Positions 32,789 through 41,705 of a stretch of 64,000 nt of DNA are shown here, one piece after another (within the stretch, counting starts at the first letter, position 1; every line of letters starts with the position of its first letter). Origin of the DNA: an uncultured Actinomycetes bacterium (lineage in GTDB: Bacteria > Actinomycetota > Actinomycetes > Mycobacteriales > Nakamurellaceae). The notes under the pieces were generated by a model that worked only from the letters and a program-made list of their open reading frames with translations, ran no database searches and was not told the origin of the DNA. The stretch spans positions 83,791-147,790 of the forward strand of contig CALANS010000066.1 of the NCBI GenBank assembly GCA_937926105.1. The letters run 5' to 3'. The position numbers and the translations under genes are program-made.

Positions 32789-34336
32789 TCAGCCGGTGAT
32801 CTTCAGTGCCTGGTAGTCCACGAACTGCGAGGCGCGCGGGGTGAAGCCCGACACCTTGTTGCTGACGACGTAGGTGTCCGTCCCCTGGAACAGCGGCACG
32901 AACGGCGGGTCCTGCTGAAATATCTTGGTGATCTGCGCGAAGATCTGTTGCCGCTCCTTCTGGTCCACCGTTGTTGCCTCCTTCTTGACCAGCTCGTCCA
33001 CCTTGGTGTTCTCGTAGTAGGTGTACGGCGCCCCGGTGACGAACTGGTCGTACATGACGTGCGCGTCCGGCGCCGTCAGGTAGCCCGCGAAGAACATGTC
33101 GTTGAGCTTGAGCGACGTGAGCTGTGTGAGGAAGGTCCCGGACTCCAACGCCTGCTGGTTCGTCTTGACGCCCACCCGCGACAGCTGATCGGCGATGGCC
33201 TGTCCGATCTCACGATCCTGTGGATACCTGCCACTGGGGTACTTGAACGTGACGGTGAATCCGTTCGGGTAGCCCGCCTTGGCCAGCAATTCCTTCGCCT
33301 TGGCCGGGTCGTACTTTATCGCGGTGACTGACTTGTCGAATCCGACGTAGTTGGGGGGCAGGATCTGACCCTGCAGCGGTGTGCCGTATCCCCCCAACTG
33401 GTCCTTGATCAGTGCGGGTACGTCGATCGCATACTGCAACGCCTGCCGCACATCCGCCTTCTTCAACGGGGTGTCGGTGAGCTCGCTGAACGAGATCAGA
33501 TACACCCGGTTCGATGGCCTGGTGACCAGCTTGCTGTCCTTCTCGGCCTTGAGGGTGTCGATGGATCCGACCGGGACGTCGTAGATGAAGTCCGCCTGCC
33601 CGCTCTGGGCGGCGGCCACCTGCGCTGACTTGTCCGGGACAACGTTGAACACCAGCGTGCCGATGGAGGGCTTCCCGCCCCAGTAGTCGGGATTGGCCGT
33701 GAGGGTGATCGATGTGCCCTTGGTCCAGTTGGACAGCTCGTAAGGCCCGGTTCCGATCGGCTTGGACCCGAATCCGTCCTCCCCGACCTTCGCCCAGTAA
33801 TCCACCGGATACTGGAAACTGCCCAGCGCCAACGCATTGAGTACCAGGCCGCTGGGCTTTTCGGTGGTGACCTGGAGGGTGTCGTCACCCACGGCCTTGG
33901 CACCCGAAATCATGCTCGTGAAGGACGCATAGGCCGGTGCCTTGCGCATGATCTCAATGCTCTTTGCCGCGCTTTGCGCGTTGAACGGCTCGCCGTTCGT
34001 GAATGTCACTCCCTTGCGCAGGGTGAGTTGCAGCGTCGTCGGGTTGATCTGCTTCCACTCGGTCGCCAGGCGCGGCTCGAATCCCGAGGCGTCCTGATTG
34101 AACTCGATGAGCTTTTCGGTGATCTGCTCGGAGATGTTGATCTCTTGCTGGGCCGTCGAGCTGTTCGGCACGAGGCTGCGCGGGTCGGCAGCGACCGCGA
34201 CGGTCAGCGTGGATCCGCCGGCGTCGCCGGAACCACCGCCGCACGCGCCGATTGCGACCACGGCCGTGGCGACGCCGACCGCGGCGATCCATCGCCGTTG
34301 CCGGTTGCCCGGCCGCAGTACCGAGAGTAGGTGCAT
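32789..34336 (-). CDS. ABC transporter substrate-binding lipoprotein, family 5 (peptide/nickel type)
   Basis: This 515-residue lipoprotein binds the transported compound outside the membrane. It has a basic N-terminus, a hydrophobic segment and a lipobox ending IGAC, with Cys near residue 32. The family 5 opening (ADPRSLVPNSST, then LATEWKQINPTTLQLTLRKGVTFTNGEPFNA) and PIGTGPYEL identify the dipeptide/oligopeptide class. The ligand cannot be read from sequence; the nearby amidohydrolases suggest a peptide- or amide-like compound. The ATG follows AAGGGA. It is the first gene of the transporter block and probably its most highly expressed. Confidence 0.93.
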   Translation of the reverse strand: MHLLSVLRPGNRQRRWIAAVGVATAVVAIGACGGGSGDAGGSTLTVAVAADPRSLVPNSSTAQQEINISEQITEKLIEFNQDASGFEPRLATEWKQINPTTLQLTLRKGVTFTNGEPFNAQSAAKSIEIMRKAPAYASFTSMISGAKAVGDDTLQVTTEKPSGLVLNALALGSFQYPVDYWAKVGEDGFGSKPIGTGPYELSNWTKGTSITLTANPDYWGGKPSIGTLVFNVVPDKSAQVAAAQSGQADFIYDVPVGSIDTLKAEKDSKLVTRPSNRVYLISFSELTDTPLKKADVRQALQYAIDVPALIKDQLGGYGTPLQGQILPPNYVGFDKSVTAIKYDPAKAKELLAKAGYPNGFTVTFKYPSGRYPQDREIGQAIADQLSRVGVKTNQQALESGTFLTQLTSLKLNDMFFAGYLTAPDAHVMYDQFVTGAPYTYYENTKVDELVKKEATTVDQKERQQIFAQITKIFQQDPPFVPLFQGTDTYVVSNKVSGFTPRASQFVDYQALKITG

Positions 34337-34492
34337 GGTGTCAATCCCTTCGTGTTAGTTGGAAGATTCGCTCAAGGTCCGCTACTCGCCTCGGTGCCGG
34401 AAGCACGCTCGGGCGCGGGTCGATCGCGAGCCCGGCGCCTGCCGAGTCCATGGGCCATCAGCCCACGGCGAGTGGCTAGTACTGGGCGCGAG

Positions 34493-35698
34493 TCACGACT
34501 CCGACCCTTCGTGTGCGGCTGCGGGCGGCGATGGTGGGGCCGTGGTCGGCGTGTTCGTGCTCGGAGCGATGTGCCAACGCCCGCCCCGCATGACCGCCGT
34601 CGGTCGGCGGCGCAGGCACTGGATGTCCACAAACGGATCACCATCGACGATGAGCAGATCGGCGCTCGCTCCCGGCTCGATCACCCCGAGATCGGGGCGC
34701 CCGAGAACCCCGGCGGCGGTGCTGGTCGCCGCACCAAGCGCTTCGGCCACGGTGTATCCGCCGTCCACCATCAGGCACACCTCTCGACCGACCTCGCCGT
34801 GTACCGCGTCGGTTCCGACCACCACCTCCACACCCGCGGCACGGGCATTCACCGTCAGTTCGGCGGCGCGCGCCACGAAACGCGGCATGAACTCTCGGAT
34901 CGAGGCGGGAACCCGGTGGTCCGAGGCGAACTCATGCATCACGCCGGCGGTGAGCACCAGCGCGACGCCCCGGACGGCCATGGCGTCGAGCTGGGCGGGA
35001 GTCAGCAGCAGACCGTGTTCGATCGTGCGAACCCCCGCAGCGATGGCGTCGTCGACCCCCGGCCCGCCGTGGCCGTGGGCCGCGACGTGAACCCCCAGCC
35101 GGGTGGCCTCCGCGACCACGGCCAGGACCTCGTCGCGGGTGTACTCCGCACGTGACTGGTCGGAGCCGACCGTACCGACTCCGCCGCTGACCATCATCTT
35201 GATGAAGCTCGCCCCGTCGCGAACGTGCTCCCGCACGCGGGCCCGCAACGCGTCCACCCCATCGGTCTGGCGGGACAGATACCAGGCGTGGCCACCGGTG
35301 CGGACGATCGGGCTCACGCTTCGAATCACCCGGGGGCCGGGCAGCGTGCCGGCCTCGACCGCCTCCACCCAGAACCGCTCAACGTCGGCTCGTTCACCGC
35401 AGTCGCGGATCGTCGTGACGCCCCAGTCGAGCATCGTGCGCAGGTTCGCGGCACCGCGCAGGAGCATCTCGCCGGCGGGTTGCAGTGCCTGCGCATGCTC
35501 GTTCCCGACATCGATGCCGATGTGCTCGTGCATGTCGATGAACCCGGGCAGCGCGGTCCCAGGAACGATCACCTCGCCCGGCTGCGGCCGGTCCCTGGCG
35601 ATCGCGGCAAAGGTTCCGTCGACGACGTCGATGCGCCAGGGGCCCGTCCGCGGCTCGGATGAGGCGCACGACCAGAGGCGCTCAATCCACAGTCTCAT
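34493..35698 (-). CDS. amidohydrolase, imidazolonepropionase/prolidase-like (M38 group)
   Basis: This 401-residue metal-dependent hydrolase of the amidohydrolase superfamily has its metal ligands in place: His57 and His59 in FIDMHEHIG, Lys167 in FIKMMVSGG, His208 in AAHGHG, His228 in IEHG, and Asp297 in GTDAVHGE. That pattern fits the carboxylated-lysine binuclear M38 prolidase/imidazolonepropionase-like group, which cleaves peptide, lactam or ester bonds. No signal peptide is seen, so it acts inside the cell. The start at 35698 is chosen for fit to the domain. It lies at the promoter-proximal end of the ABC transporter cluster, divergent from the IclR gene. Confidence 0.88.
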   Translation of the reverse strand: MRLWIERLWSCASSEPRTGPWRIDVVDGTFAAIARDRPQPGEVIVPGTALPGFIDMHEHIGIDVGNEHAQALQPAGEMLLRGAANLRTMLDWGVTTIRDCGERADVERFWVEAVEAGTLPGPRVIRSVSPIVRTGGHAWYLSRQTDGVDALRARVREHVRDGASFIKMMVSGGVGTVGSDQSRAEYTRDEVLAVVAEATRLGVHVAAHGHGGPGVDDAIAAGVRTIEHGLLLTPAQLDAMAVRGVALVLTAGVMHEFASDHRVPASIREFMPRFVARAAELTVNARAAGVEVVVGTDAVHGEVGREVCLMVDGGYTVAEALGAATSTAAGVLGRPDLGVIEPGASADLLIVDGDPFVDIQCLRRRPTAVMRGGRWHIAPSTNTPTTAPPSPPAAAHEGSES

Positions 35699-36174
35699 GA
35701 ACCAACCAATCACAATGCGAGACTTAATTTCATATTGGGACGCTATGATGCAGGCTGTGCCCACCCGCGTCAAGACCAGCCGCTCAACTTGTGCCGGCCG
35801 CATCGCGAGCCCCGGTGGTTCGGCGGGAACGCCAGGGTGGGCGCGGTGCCGCGGGCCGGCGCGTCAGACCACCGGTAGCCGCCAGCGACCGGCCAGCGAC
35901 CGACCGCCCCAGCCATGACGGGCTCGGTCCGTCGCCAGATGGCACTGACCGCGCCGCTGTGGCAGCGCGAGGTCGCGGCCGGCGGCCCCGAGCCCGCTGC
36001 GGGGCACGAGCCGCACCGCGGTCAACGACCCGACCCGTAGCCCCAACTCCTTGCGCACCGCAGGACGGCGAACGGTATTCCCATACTGTGTACTATGGCG
36101 CGAAATGTGCGTGTCTCGTCAGAATTGTCGCTTTAGCCGCCGCCACACATCGACCACCGACCGGAGTAGGACCT
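35699..36174. promoter_or_regulatory. divergent promoter region between amidohydrolase and iclR-type gene
   Basis: This 476-base gap has AT-rich patches near both ends: 35705-35750 next to the amidohydrolase, and 36070-36130 before the IclR gene. CCATACTGTGTACTATGG (36081-36098) is an imperfect palindrome with CCATA/TATGG ends and contains TACTAT, a plausible -10 box for the IclR gene, so it is a candidate IclR operator. The middle (35760-36060) is GC-rich and open in several frames, but none gives a recognisable protein, so I call no gene there. Confidence 0.45.
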
Positions 36175-36975
36175 ATGGCATCGTCTGAATCAGCGCAACC
36201 ACAAATCAAGGTCATCGGCAAGATCGGACAGATTCTCGCGCTCTTCCGCGATCAGGGGCCCGAGCTTCGGTTACAAGAAATCGCGCACGGCGCCAAGCTC
36301 GACGCGACGACGGCGTCACGTATCGTCAACAGCCTGTGCAAGATTGGCATCTTGCGTTTCGACGAATTGCAGCGCATCTATTCCCCCGGGCTCATCATGA
36401 TCGAGCTCAGTCATCTGGTGGTGGCTCGATTCAGCTTTCACGAATTGGTCCACCGAGAGCTTCTCGCGCTCTCCAACGAGACTCGCTGGTCCAGCTATTT
36501 AGGAATACTCGATGATGCGGATCAGAGCGCGGTGATCTATATCGACTCAATCGGATCCACGAAGGGGAATCCGGCACGTACCGCATTCGGCCAACGTCTC
36601 ACAGCGCACACCACGGCCTCCGGCAAGCTGCTGCTGGCATTCAACCATGTCGATCCGGCCATGCTGGAGCTGGCGCCGCGAACCCGCCATTCCCACACGG
36701 ACGTGGCGCAGCTGCGCGACGAGCTGGCCACCATCAGGCGACAGGGGTACTCCATTACGGATGGCGAGGAGCAGGAAGGCTGGTGCGCGGTCGCGGCACC
36801 GCTCATCGACTCCGACGGCATCATTGCCGCCATCGGTGTCGAGACCGATGAGGCGCACTGGGAGCAGGAACGGCCACGAATGATCAAGACCGTCGTTGCG
36901 AAGGCCAAGGGAATATCCGCGGCGCTGCGGCTGCGGGTGCCCGGGACTCACGGGCTGGCCAGAAACGCTGGCTAA
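36175..36975 (+). CDS. IclR-family transcriptional regulator
   Basis: This 266-residue regulator has an N-terminal winged helix (KIGQILALFRDQGPELRLQEIAHGAKLDATTASRIVNSLCKIGIL, about residues 15-65) and a C-terminal IclR effector domain (from about 85, including GQRLTAHTTASGKLLLAF and a cysteine in GWCAVAAPL). It is divergent from the amidohydrolase/ABC cluster and very probably controls it in response to the imported compound. GGAGTAGG sits 6-13 bases before the ATG. Codon use here looks less GC-saturated than in most of the window. Confidence 0.93.
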   Translation: MASSESAQPQIKVIGKIGQILALFRDQGPELRLQEIAHGAKLDATTASRIVNSLCKIGILRFDELQRIYSPGLIMIELSHLVVARFSFHELVHRELLALSNETRWSSYLGILDDADQSAVIYIDSIGSTKGNPARTAFGQRLTAHTTASGKLLLAFNHVDPAMLELAPRTRHSHTDVAQLRDELATIRRQGYSITDGEEQEGWCAVAAPLIDSDGIIAAIGVETDEAHWEQERPRMIKTVVAKAKGISAALRLRVPGTHGLARNAG

Positions 36976-36997
36976 CGGCCCGGCATCCCACATCGCA

Positions 36998-37033
36998 GGG
37001 CGCGTGCCTGGAGGCCCCCAGGGGTGCGCGCCC
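36998..37033 (+). terminator. interrupted hairpin after the IclR gene
   Basis: GGGCGCG (36998-37004) pairs with CGCGCCC (37027-37033). An inner CCTGG/CCAGG stem lies within an asymmetric internal loop. It lies between the IclR stop codon and the 3' end of the tRNA-Arg gene on the opposite strand, so it may terminate both. Confidence 0.5.
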
Positions 37034-37037
37034 AAAG

Positions 37038-37110
37038 CGCGCCTGGAGGGATTCGAACCCCCAACCTTCTGATCCGTAGTCAGATGCTCTATCCGTTGAG
37101 CTACAGGCGC
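37038..37110 (-). tRNA. tRNA-Arg (ACG)
   Basis: The 73-base cloverleaf on the minus strand has acceptor GCGCCTG pairing with CAGGCGC, a D arm with GCTC/GAGC, and anticodon stem TCTGA/TCAGA around loop CTACGGA (anticodon ACG). The T arm contains GGTTCGAATCC. The discriminator is G and CCA is not encoded. The 3' end faces the catabolic cluster. Confidence 0.95.
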
Positions 37111-37197
37111 CTGTTCAGTTGTGTGCCCGCCCGGAGCGGGACCGCCGGCCTAGCCTACCGCCGAGCCGGAGAGCGTCGACCCACAGGATCGGCACCG

Positions 37198-37284
37198 CGG
37201 AAGCGGAGGGATTTGAACCCTCGGTGCCCTTGCGAGCACAACACATTAGCAGTGTGTCCCATTCGGCCGCTCTGGCACGCTTCC
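37198..37284 (-). tRNA. tRNA-Ser (GCT)
   Basis: The 87-base minus-strand gene has acceptor GGAAGCG/CGCTTCC, anticodon loop CTGCTAA (anticodon GCT), a long variable arm typical of serine tRNA (TGCTCGCAAGGGCA) and T loop GGTTCAAATCC. The discriminator is G and CCA is not encoded. It lies 87 bases from tRNA-Arg on the same strand. Confidence 0.95.
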
Positions 37285-37466
37285 CCGGACGTTCCCGCGG
37301 GAGCGTCCGTCGGCCAGCGTACCTGCGCCCCGGCCCGCCGGGCAAAGCGCACGGCACTCATCCCCGCATGCCCGTGCTACCGGTGCCGCCGGCGCGGGCC
37401 CCGGTCGGCACACGCACAGGCATCCCTATGAGAGTCGCCTGTCCCAGAACGCGTCGGGGCGCGTCC

Positions 37467-38291
37467 TCAGGCATTCGACTCCGAGGACAACGGTGACCGG
37501 GCCAGCAACAGATTCGCCGTGAACGGGACCCGCGCCGCGCCGTCACCACCGACGCATCCTTGTAGCGCCGCCATGCCCCGCTCGACGAATACCCGCTGCA
37601 CGTCGGGCCCACCCTCGGTCACCCGGGCTCCCCACGGGGTCGCGAGCACCTGGTCGCGCAGGTACTCCGCGGCATCCGGGATCGTGACGGTGCGAGCGGA
37701 CGGCTGCACGCTCACGTCGACCAGCCCCGCACCAGCCGCGGCCTCCGCCAGCCACCGGTCCGATCCGCCGCCCATCGCGGCCACGATCGGGTCGGCCACC
37801 TCGTCGCCCAACGCGGCCCGGATTCCGGCGGTCTGCGCGGCCAGGAACGGGTTGTCGTCCGGGCCGTTCCACACCGTCGCGGCCAGCATGCCGCCGGGGC
37901 GCAGCACCCGCCTGAGCTCGTGAAACGCGGCCGCCCGATCGGGGAAGAATTGCGCGCCCTGCTGGCACAGCACGACGTCGACGCTGCCGGCGTCCAGTGG
38001 AAGATCGTCGGCGGGCGCCTGGATCAGGGTGATGCCCTCCGGGCAGCAGCGACCCGCGACGGCCAGCATGCCGGGGTTGACGTCCACCCCGGTGACGTGA
38101 TCCGCACCGGCTCGCGGCGCCACCAGACGAGTGACGAAACCGGTGCCGCAGGCGACATCGAGCACGTCCTGCCCGGGCCGGACGCCAACCGCATCGATCA
38201 GAGCCTCGGCCATCGGCGTCATGAACGTGCCGACCCACTGCTCGTAGCGCTCGGCGGCTCGTTCGGCCAATTGGAATCCGGGGGTGCTCAT
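37467..38291 (-). CDS. class I SAM-dependent methyltransferase
   Basis: This 274-residue cytoplasmic protein has motif I VLDVACGTGFVTR at residues 43-55, the acidic strand VTGVDVNPGML, DDLPLDAGSVDVVLCQQGAQFF, and the post-motif LRRVLRPGGMLAATVW. The arrangement is that of UbiE/MenG-like small-molecule methyltransferases (Methyltransf_11). There is no neighbour to suggest the substrate. The start at 38291 (MSTPGFQLAERAA) has a strong ribosome site, AAAGGAG, 7 bases upstream. Confidence 0.9.
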   Translation of the reverse strand: MSTPGFQLAERAAERYEQWVGTFMTPMAEALIDAVGVRPGQDVLDVACGTGFVTRLVAPRAGADHVTGVDVNPGMLAVAGRCCPEGITLIQAPADDLPLDAGSVDVVLCQQGAQFFPDRAAAFHELRRVLRPGGMLAATVWNGPDDNPFLAAQTAGIRAALGDEVADPIVAAMGGGSDRWLAEAAAGAGLVDVSVQPSARTVTIPDAAEYLRDQVLATPWGARVTEGGPDVQRVFVERGMAALQGCVGGDGAARVPFTANLLLARSPLSSESNA

Positions 38292-38414
38292 CGCGAGGCT
38301 CCTTTCGCGCTGGGTGGGCGGCACCACCCCCGAATGAGCCGTCACGATAGGGCCTCGACTATCCGCCGACTGGGGGAGCCAGGCAAGACCTCACTGTGAC
38401 GCAGCCCCGTGACG

Positions 38415-39386
38415 CTAGGACAGGCAGGCGTCCTTGGAGAGCTCCCCGGCGGACGGCACCACGTCGGACGCGGGCGCGCAGCCCAGCACCGAGAACCGGT
38501 CCCCGGACCAGGCGAGCACCATCCAGGCGACCTGGCCGCCACCGGACTCCTGCACCGCGATGTCCAGCAATCCGTCGTCGTTGATGTCGGCGGCGACCCC
38601 GCGATCGGTGCCGGAGGGGAAGGCGTCGTTGCCGGACACATCCCGCCAGGCGCCGTCGGAGGTCAGCTCGAACGCCGACAGGATCGCATCGCCGTCGGCC
38701 TGTTTCGCGACGACGATGCACCGGCCGGAGCCGTCGCAGGGCAGCGACTTTTCTGGCGGTGCAGGAAAACTCGCGCCATAGGGCACATTGATGACGCCCG
38801 CGACGGCACCGTCCGGCCGGACCGACAGCAGCACGGCCCCACGGTCGGTGGTGGCCAGCGCAGCGGACAGGGCGCCGGCAACCGCGGCATGGGTGGCGAT
38901 GACGGTGCACCCGGTGCACCGCGACAGATCGACGGTGACGGGACCCTCTGCCCCACCGTCGGTGCCGGCGGGAGCAGCTGCGGTCGTGCTGCCCGGCGGC
39001 GCAGTGGTTCCGGACGACGTCGCGGATCCGGACCGCGCCGTCGCCATGGCACCCGTGGTGACGCTCGGGGCGCCGCGGGACGACATCCCGGCCGGCGCTT
39101 CGCTGGCCGGGCCGTCGGAGCCCGGCGCATCGACCGTCGCCGTGACGGTGACGGTGCCTGTCGCGCCGGGGGCGGATGCCGCCTGATCGGCGGGCGCCCC
39201 GGTAGCCCCGTCACCCCCGGTCGACGATCCCAGGCCGGGGACGGTGACGACGACCCGTGACCCGGCCGACGCGGGCACCGGCGCCGCCGTCGGCCCGCCG
39301 GCCCCCGTGACGGTTCTGGATGGCCCGGCCGGTGGGTCCAGCCCGGCGCCGCATCCGGTCAGCAGGGCACTGACCAGCGCAAACAC
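38415..39386 (-). CDS. lipoprotein with FG-GAP/VCBS-like C-terminal segment, uncertain start
   Basis: This secreted lipoprotein has the lipobox LLTGC, then a long Ser/Thr/Gly/Ala/Pro-rich linker, then a C-terminal domain containing ADINDDGLLDIAV, which resembles a calcium-binding FG-GAP repeat. The start is unclear. GTG 39386 leaves a signal peptide with no basic residues. The frame remains open upstream to GTG 39518, which overlaps the acetoacetyl-CoA synthetase stop codon (GTGA), but that version would translate a perfect terminator-like hairpin (39415-39449). Function is unknown; it is likely cell-surface. Confidence 0.7.
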   Translation of the reverse strand: MFALVSALLTGCGAGLDPPAGPSRTVTGAGGPTAAPVPASAGSRVVVTVPGLGSSTGGDGATGAPADQAASAPGATGTVTVTATVDAPGSDGPASEAPAGMSSRGAPSVTTGAMATARSGSATSSGTTAPPGSTTAAAPAGTDGGAEGPVTVDLSRCTGCTVIATHAAVAGALSAALATTDRGAVLLSVRPDGAVAGVINVPYGASFPAPPEKSLPCDGSGRCIVVAKQADGDAILSAFELTSDGAWRDVSGNDAFPSGTDRGVAADINDDGLLDIAVQESGGGQVAWMVLAWSGDRFSVLGCAPASDVVPSAGELSKDACLS

Positions 39387-39414
39387 CGCTGCAGCGCACA
39401 GTCCGGCCCCGCGG

Positions 39415-39449
39415 TATGTACTTGCCCGGTGAGACCGGGCAAGTACATA
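39415..39449 (-). terminator. 16-bp perfect hairpin after acetoacetyl-CoA synthetase gene
   Basis: Arms 39415-39430 (TATGTACTTGCCCGGT) and 39434-39449 pair perfectly around the 3-base loop GAG. It lies 66 bases beyond the stop codon of the synthetase gene on the minus strand. It is the likely terminator for that gene and a reason to doubt that the next gene starts upstream of it. Confidence 0.75.
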
Positions 39450-39514
39450 GGCTGGCGCGCGGGACCGCCCACTGGATCCGGCGGCGGGCCGAACCGGCCG
39501 GCCGAACCGGATGC

Positions 39515-41506
39515 TCACCGGCGGACCTGCGCCGCCGATGCCGCCCGCAGGAACGCCTCGAAACCCGCCGGATCGGCCAGCGCGTCCCGCGACACCGCCC
39601 GGTCCACCGCCATCCCCCCCAGGATCCGCTTGACCGGTACCTCGCACTTCTTGCCGTTCAGCGTCCGGGGCACCGCCGGCACCGCGATCACCATCCCCGG
39701 CACGTGCCGGGGCGACAGCTCGGTCCGAATCGCCGCCCGCAGGTGCGCCGTCACCACCGACAGGTCCGCACCGCGCTCCAGCACCACAAACAGCACCAGA
39801 TCCCCCTCGCCGGCGGCCGTCGAGGTGTCCACCACCAGCGAGTCGAGCACCCCCTCCTGGTCCTCCACCACCCGGTAGAACTCCGCGGTGCCCATCCGCA
39901 CCCCGCCCCGGTTCAGCGTCGCGTCCGACCGGCCCTCGATCACGCAGGAGCCCCGCTCGGTGATGCGCACCCAGTCCCCGTGCCGCCACACGCCCGGGAA
40001 GTAGTCGAAATACGCCGCGCGCAACCTGCTCCCGTCCTCATCCCCCCAGAAACGCACCGGCATGGACGGCATCGGGGCGGTGATCACCAGCTCGCCCACC
40101 TCCCCCACCACCGGCTCGCCCGCATCGGAGAACGACTCCACCCGCGCACCCAGCGCCCGGCAGGAGATCTCGCCCCGCCATACCGGAACCGTCGGCGCCG
40201 CACCGACGATCGCCGTGCACAGGTCCGTCCCGCCGGACAGCGAGGCGATCTGCACGCCGGCACCGACGTGCTCCGTGATCCAGTCGAACCCGTCGGTGGA
40301 CAGCGGGGAGCCGGTTGATCCGACCACCTCGACGCACGACAGATCCAGCGAGTCGGCGGGTCGCAGTCCCGCCGCCCGGCAGCTGGACACGAACGCCGCC
40401 GAGATGCCCACGTATCCGATGCGGTGCCGCTCGGCCAGCCGCCACAGTGTCAGCAGGTCGGGCCGGCCGGGGTTGCCGTCGTAGAGCACCACCGCGGCGC
40501 CGACCAACAGCCCGCCGATCAGCAGGTTCCACATCATCCAGCCGGTGGTGGTGAACCAGAAGAACTTGTCGCCCGGACCCAGATCGTGATGCAGCCGCAG
40601 GGTTTTCAGGTGCTCGACGAGGATCCCGCCCACCGACTGCACGATCGGCTTGGGCAGCCCCGTGGTGCCCGAGGAGTACAGCACCCACAGCGGGGCGGAG
40701 AACTCGACCGGGGCGTACCGCACCTCGGCGGGCTCCGATACCAGCTCGGACCAAGAGATCGCCCCGGACGGCGTCGGCGTGCCCCGGGCCGGAATGTGCA
40801 CCACACCGGCCAGGTCGGGCAGCGCCGCCCGGATCTTCGACACGGTCGCCGTGGTATCAAACTCCTTGCCGCCGTAGACGTATCCGTCGACGGCGATCAG
40901 CACAGTGGGCGAGATCTGGGTGAATCGATCGATCACGCTGGGCGCCCCGAAGTCCGGCGAGCACGACGACCACACGCCGCCGAGCGCCGCGGTGGCCAGG
41001 AACGCCACCAGCGCCTCCAGCCGGTTCGGGGCCAGCGCCACCACCCGATCCCCCACCCCTACCCCCAGCCGGCGCAGCCCAGCCTGCGCGGCGCCGACCA
41101 GGGCGCGCAACTCGCCGAGCGTGACCGTGCGCTCGTGCCCGGTCTCGTCGGTCTCGATCACCGCGACATCATCATCGGAGCGCCCGTCGCCGGCGGTCAG
41201 GGCGTGCTCGGCGTAGTTCAGGGTGCCGCCCGGGAACCACCGCGTCCCGGGCATGGTCGCCTCGGCCAGCACCGCCGTGGGCGGGGTGTGCCAGTGCAGG
41301 CCGAAGTAGTCGGCGATGGCGCCCCAGAATCCGGCCAGGTCGGTGACGGAGTAGTCCCACAGCTCGTCGTAGCCGGCGAAGGTGCGGCCGGTCCGGACAC
41401 CGGCGAAGTCCGCGAAGTGCGTCACCGCGGCTCGCATGACCCGGTCGGCACTCGGCTGCCAGCAAATCTCGGGAACGGTGTCGGGCACGGTCTCTGGGCG
41501 AGTCAT
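39515..41506 (-). CDS. acetoacetate--CoA ligase (acetoacetyl-CoA synthetase)
   Basis: This 663-residue acyl-adenylate-forming enzyme activates acetoacetate with ATP and CoA. The length fits the family. The AMP-binding P-loop is YSSGTTGLPKP, preceded by WVL. SFSDAGEPVVGEVGELVIT and the hinge YFDYFPGVWRHGDWVRIT, then the C-terminal lysine region LNGKKCEVPVKRILGG, match acetoacetyl-CoA synthetases, including the DYFGLHWHTPP N-terminal domain. It would feed ketone bodies into lipid or energy metabolism. It is transcribed alone, followed by a strong hairpin. Confidence 0.93.
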   Translation of the reverse strand: MTRPETVPDTVPEICWQPSADRVMRAAVTHFADFAGVRTGRTFAGYDELWDYSVTDLAGFWGAIADYFGLHWHTPPTAVLAEATMPGTRWFPGGTLNYAEHALTAGDGRSDDDVAVIETDETGHERTVTLGELRALVGAAQAGLRRLGVGVGDRVVALAPNRLEALVAFLATAALGGVWSSCSPDFGAPSVIDRFTQISPTVLIAVDGYVYGGKEFDTTATVSKIRAALPDLAGVVHIPARGTPTPSGAISWSELVSEPAEVRYAPVEFSAPLWVLYSSGTTGLPKPIVQSVGGILVEHLKTLRLHHDLGPGDKFFWFTTTGWMMWNLLIGGLLVGAAVVLYDGNPGRPDLLTLWRLAERHRIGYVGISAAFVSSCRAAGLRPADSLDLSCVEVVGSTGSPLSTDGFDWITEHVGAGVQIASLSGGTDLCTAIVGAAPTVPVWRGEISCRALGARVESFSDAGEPVVGEVGELVITAPMPSMPVRFWGDEDGSRLRAAYFDYFPGVWRHGDWVRITERGSCVIEGRSDATLNRGGVRMGTAEFYRVVEDQEGVLDSLVVDTSTAAGEGDLVLFVVLERGADLSVVTAHLRAAIRTELSPRHVPGMVIAVPAVPRTLNGKKCEVPVKRILGGMAVDRAVSRDALADPAGFEAFLRAASAAQVRR

Positions 41507-41705
41507 ATGTCGTTCCTACACGACGGGGCATGGGCTCCGGGATAGCCCTGCCGCAGGCCGATCGGACCGATCCATGTGTCGCCGGCACACCCGCCCGCGG
41601 AGGCGAGCCACAGCTGGGCATGCGCGAAGGTCGTCCCGCCAACCTCACCCGCCACAGATCGCCGAAGTTGGCGCATGCGGCCGATGTTGATCCATGCGTC
41701 GGGGG

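Noticed and set aside
35791..36174. Upstream extension of the IclR gene by 128 codons
   Set aside because: Low-complexity Arg/Pro-rich translation; a clear ribosome site and the HTH support ATG 36175.
37198..37284. tRNA-Leu instead of tRNA-Ser
   Set aside because: The long variable arm fits both, but the anticodon is GCT, which reads serine AGC/AGU codons.
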